Shown: positions 8,351 through 8,620 of the stretch, one piece after another
Layout: each line of letters begins with the position of its first letter
How positions within the stretch are numbered: position 1 is the first letter of the stretch
Origin: Globobulimina sp.
Taxonomy: Eukaryota > Foraminifera > Rotaliida
Length of the DNA: 8,620 nucleotides
Direction: 5' to 3'
Assembly: GCA_003354225.1 (NCBI GenBank)
Contig: PIVH01000073.1
Location: forward strand, 1-8,620
Notes under the pieces: generated by a model
The model's database searches: none
What the model was told of the DNA's origin: nothing
Seen by the model: the letters and a program-made list of their open reading frames with translations, nothing else
Position numbers and translations under genes: made by a program

Positions 8351-8397
8351 TGCAGAATCACGAGAAAATCATCAGAATATATGCAGAATCACGAGAA
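8351..8397. repeat. Pair of 16-bp direct repeats, 31-bp period
   Basis: TGCAGAATCACGAGAA occurs at 8351-8366 and again at 8382-8397, with a partial related CAGAATA between them and a CAGAAT at about 8334. It looks like a recent local duplication. The 31-bp period is not a multiple of three, which argues against the overlapping short plus-strand open frame (8295..8498) being coding. Confidence 0.85.
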
Positions 8398-8620
8398 TAC
8401 GATATTTTTGGCAGATTTTTAAAATTTTCGATGACTTTTCAGATCTATTATGGATTATTGTGGATTTCTATCACTTTCTAAGGCTACTTTGCCATTGACT
8501 ATATGTGTGAGACTGAAGAGTGTTTTGTTAACTAAGTTTTTGCTTACTTCACTTTTATACTGCTTTCTAAACTTATATTACTTCCTCGCACAATAAATAT
8601 ATTAGCAAGTCTCTACATTT

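Larger units (their letters stand above)
7844..8620. other. 3' region without a clear gene
   Basis: This 777-bp stretch follows the LOTUS stop codon. It is AT-rich, has many stops in all frames and several A or T homopolymers, and holds a weak minus-strand open frame and a 16-bp repeat pair (listed separately). It probably contains the LOTUS 3' untranslated region and perhaps the end of a convergent gene. A plus-strand AATAAA at 8592-8597 could be a poly(A) signal, but it is far from the stop. On the minus strand a TATAAAAG motif lies at about 8554-8561, with nothing convincing downstream of it. Confidence 0.5.

Noticed and set aside
8351-8397. CRISPR-like array
   Set aside because: There are only two copies with a 15-bp spacer in a eukaryotic context; nothing else supports an array.
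8295-8498. 67-codon plus-strand ATG open frame
   Set aside because: It spans the 16-bp repeats with a 31-bp period, which shifts frame between copies; the length is within chance expectation.
1-8620. tRNA, rRNA or transposon
   Set aside because: I saw no tRNA cloverleaf motifs, rRNA-like segments, terminal inverted repeats, transposase or reverse transcriptase motifs.

Overview
The window is nuclear DNA of a microbial eukaryote. It is AT-rich, has Asn/Asp-rich tracts made of AAT/AAC/GAT codons, and uses TAA and TAG as ordinary stops. Three of its four clear genes read correctly only if short introns (56-180 nt, GT...AG) are removed. The long open frames near 3348 (minus), 4457 and 5177 have no ATG at their 5' ends. 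In each case a GT-AG intron joins them in the right frame to an upstream exon, and two of those chains end at an ATG. I see no bacterial ribosome sites or operons. Asn-rich proteins, compact intergenic spaces and gene families seen here would fit an amoebozoan, rhizarian or stramenopile-like protist. The lineage cannot be fixed from this sequence.

Layout from left to right, with alternating strands: (1) a partial minus-strand gene (<1..597, two exons visible) for a membrane-anchored DUF547 protein; (2) a 209-bp divergent promoter gap; (3) a single-exon plus-strand gene (807..2117) for a 12-helix major facilitator transporter; (4) a minus-strand two-exon gene (3624..2110) for an unrecognised 444-residue protein with two likely membrane segments near its C-terminus, whose stop overlaps the transporter's stop tail to tail by 8 bp; (5) a 232-bp divergent gap; (6) a four-exon plus-strand gene (3857..7843) for a ~1259-residue protein; (7) a 777-bp 3' region with no convincing gene, holding a weak minus-strand 79-codon open frame and a 16-bp repeat pair.

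The most interesting item is the 1259-residue protein. Its first third is low-complexity and Asn/Asp-rich. From about residue 364 I read a string of winged-helix-like segments resembling LOTUS/OST-HTH domains, one clear (573-625) and several weaker. Among them sit an SH3-like module (918-984) and a diverged RRM-like fold (1008-1087), followed by two more LOTUS-like segments at the C-terminus. RRM plus a LOTUS array resembles the RNA regulator MARF1/limkain-b1, but I see no NYN nuclease domain here. The likely role is RNA binding, probably in a ribonucleoprotein granule. This is inference from pattern reading and has not been tested by a search.

The genes do not form an obvious pathway: a transporter, a DUF547 protein, an orphan membrane protein and an RNA-binding protein simply lie close together. 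Shared divergent promoters and the overlapping 3' ends may link their expression.
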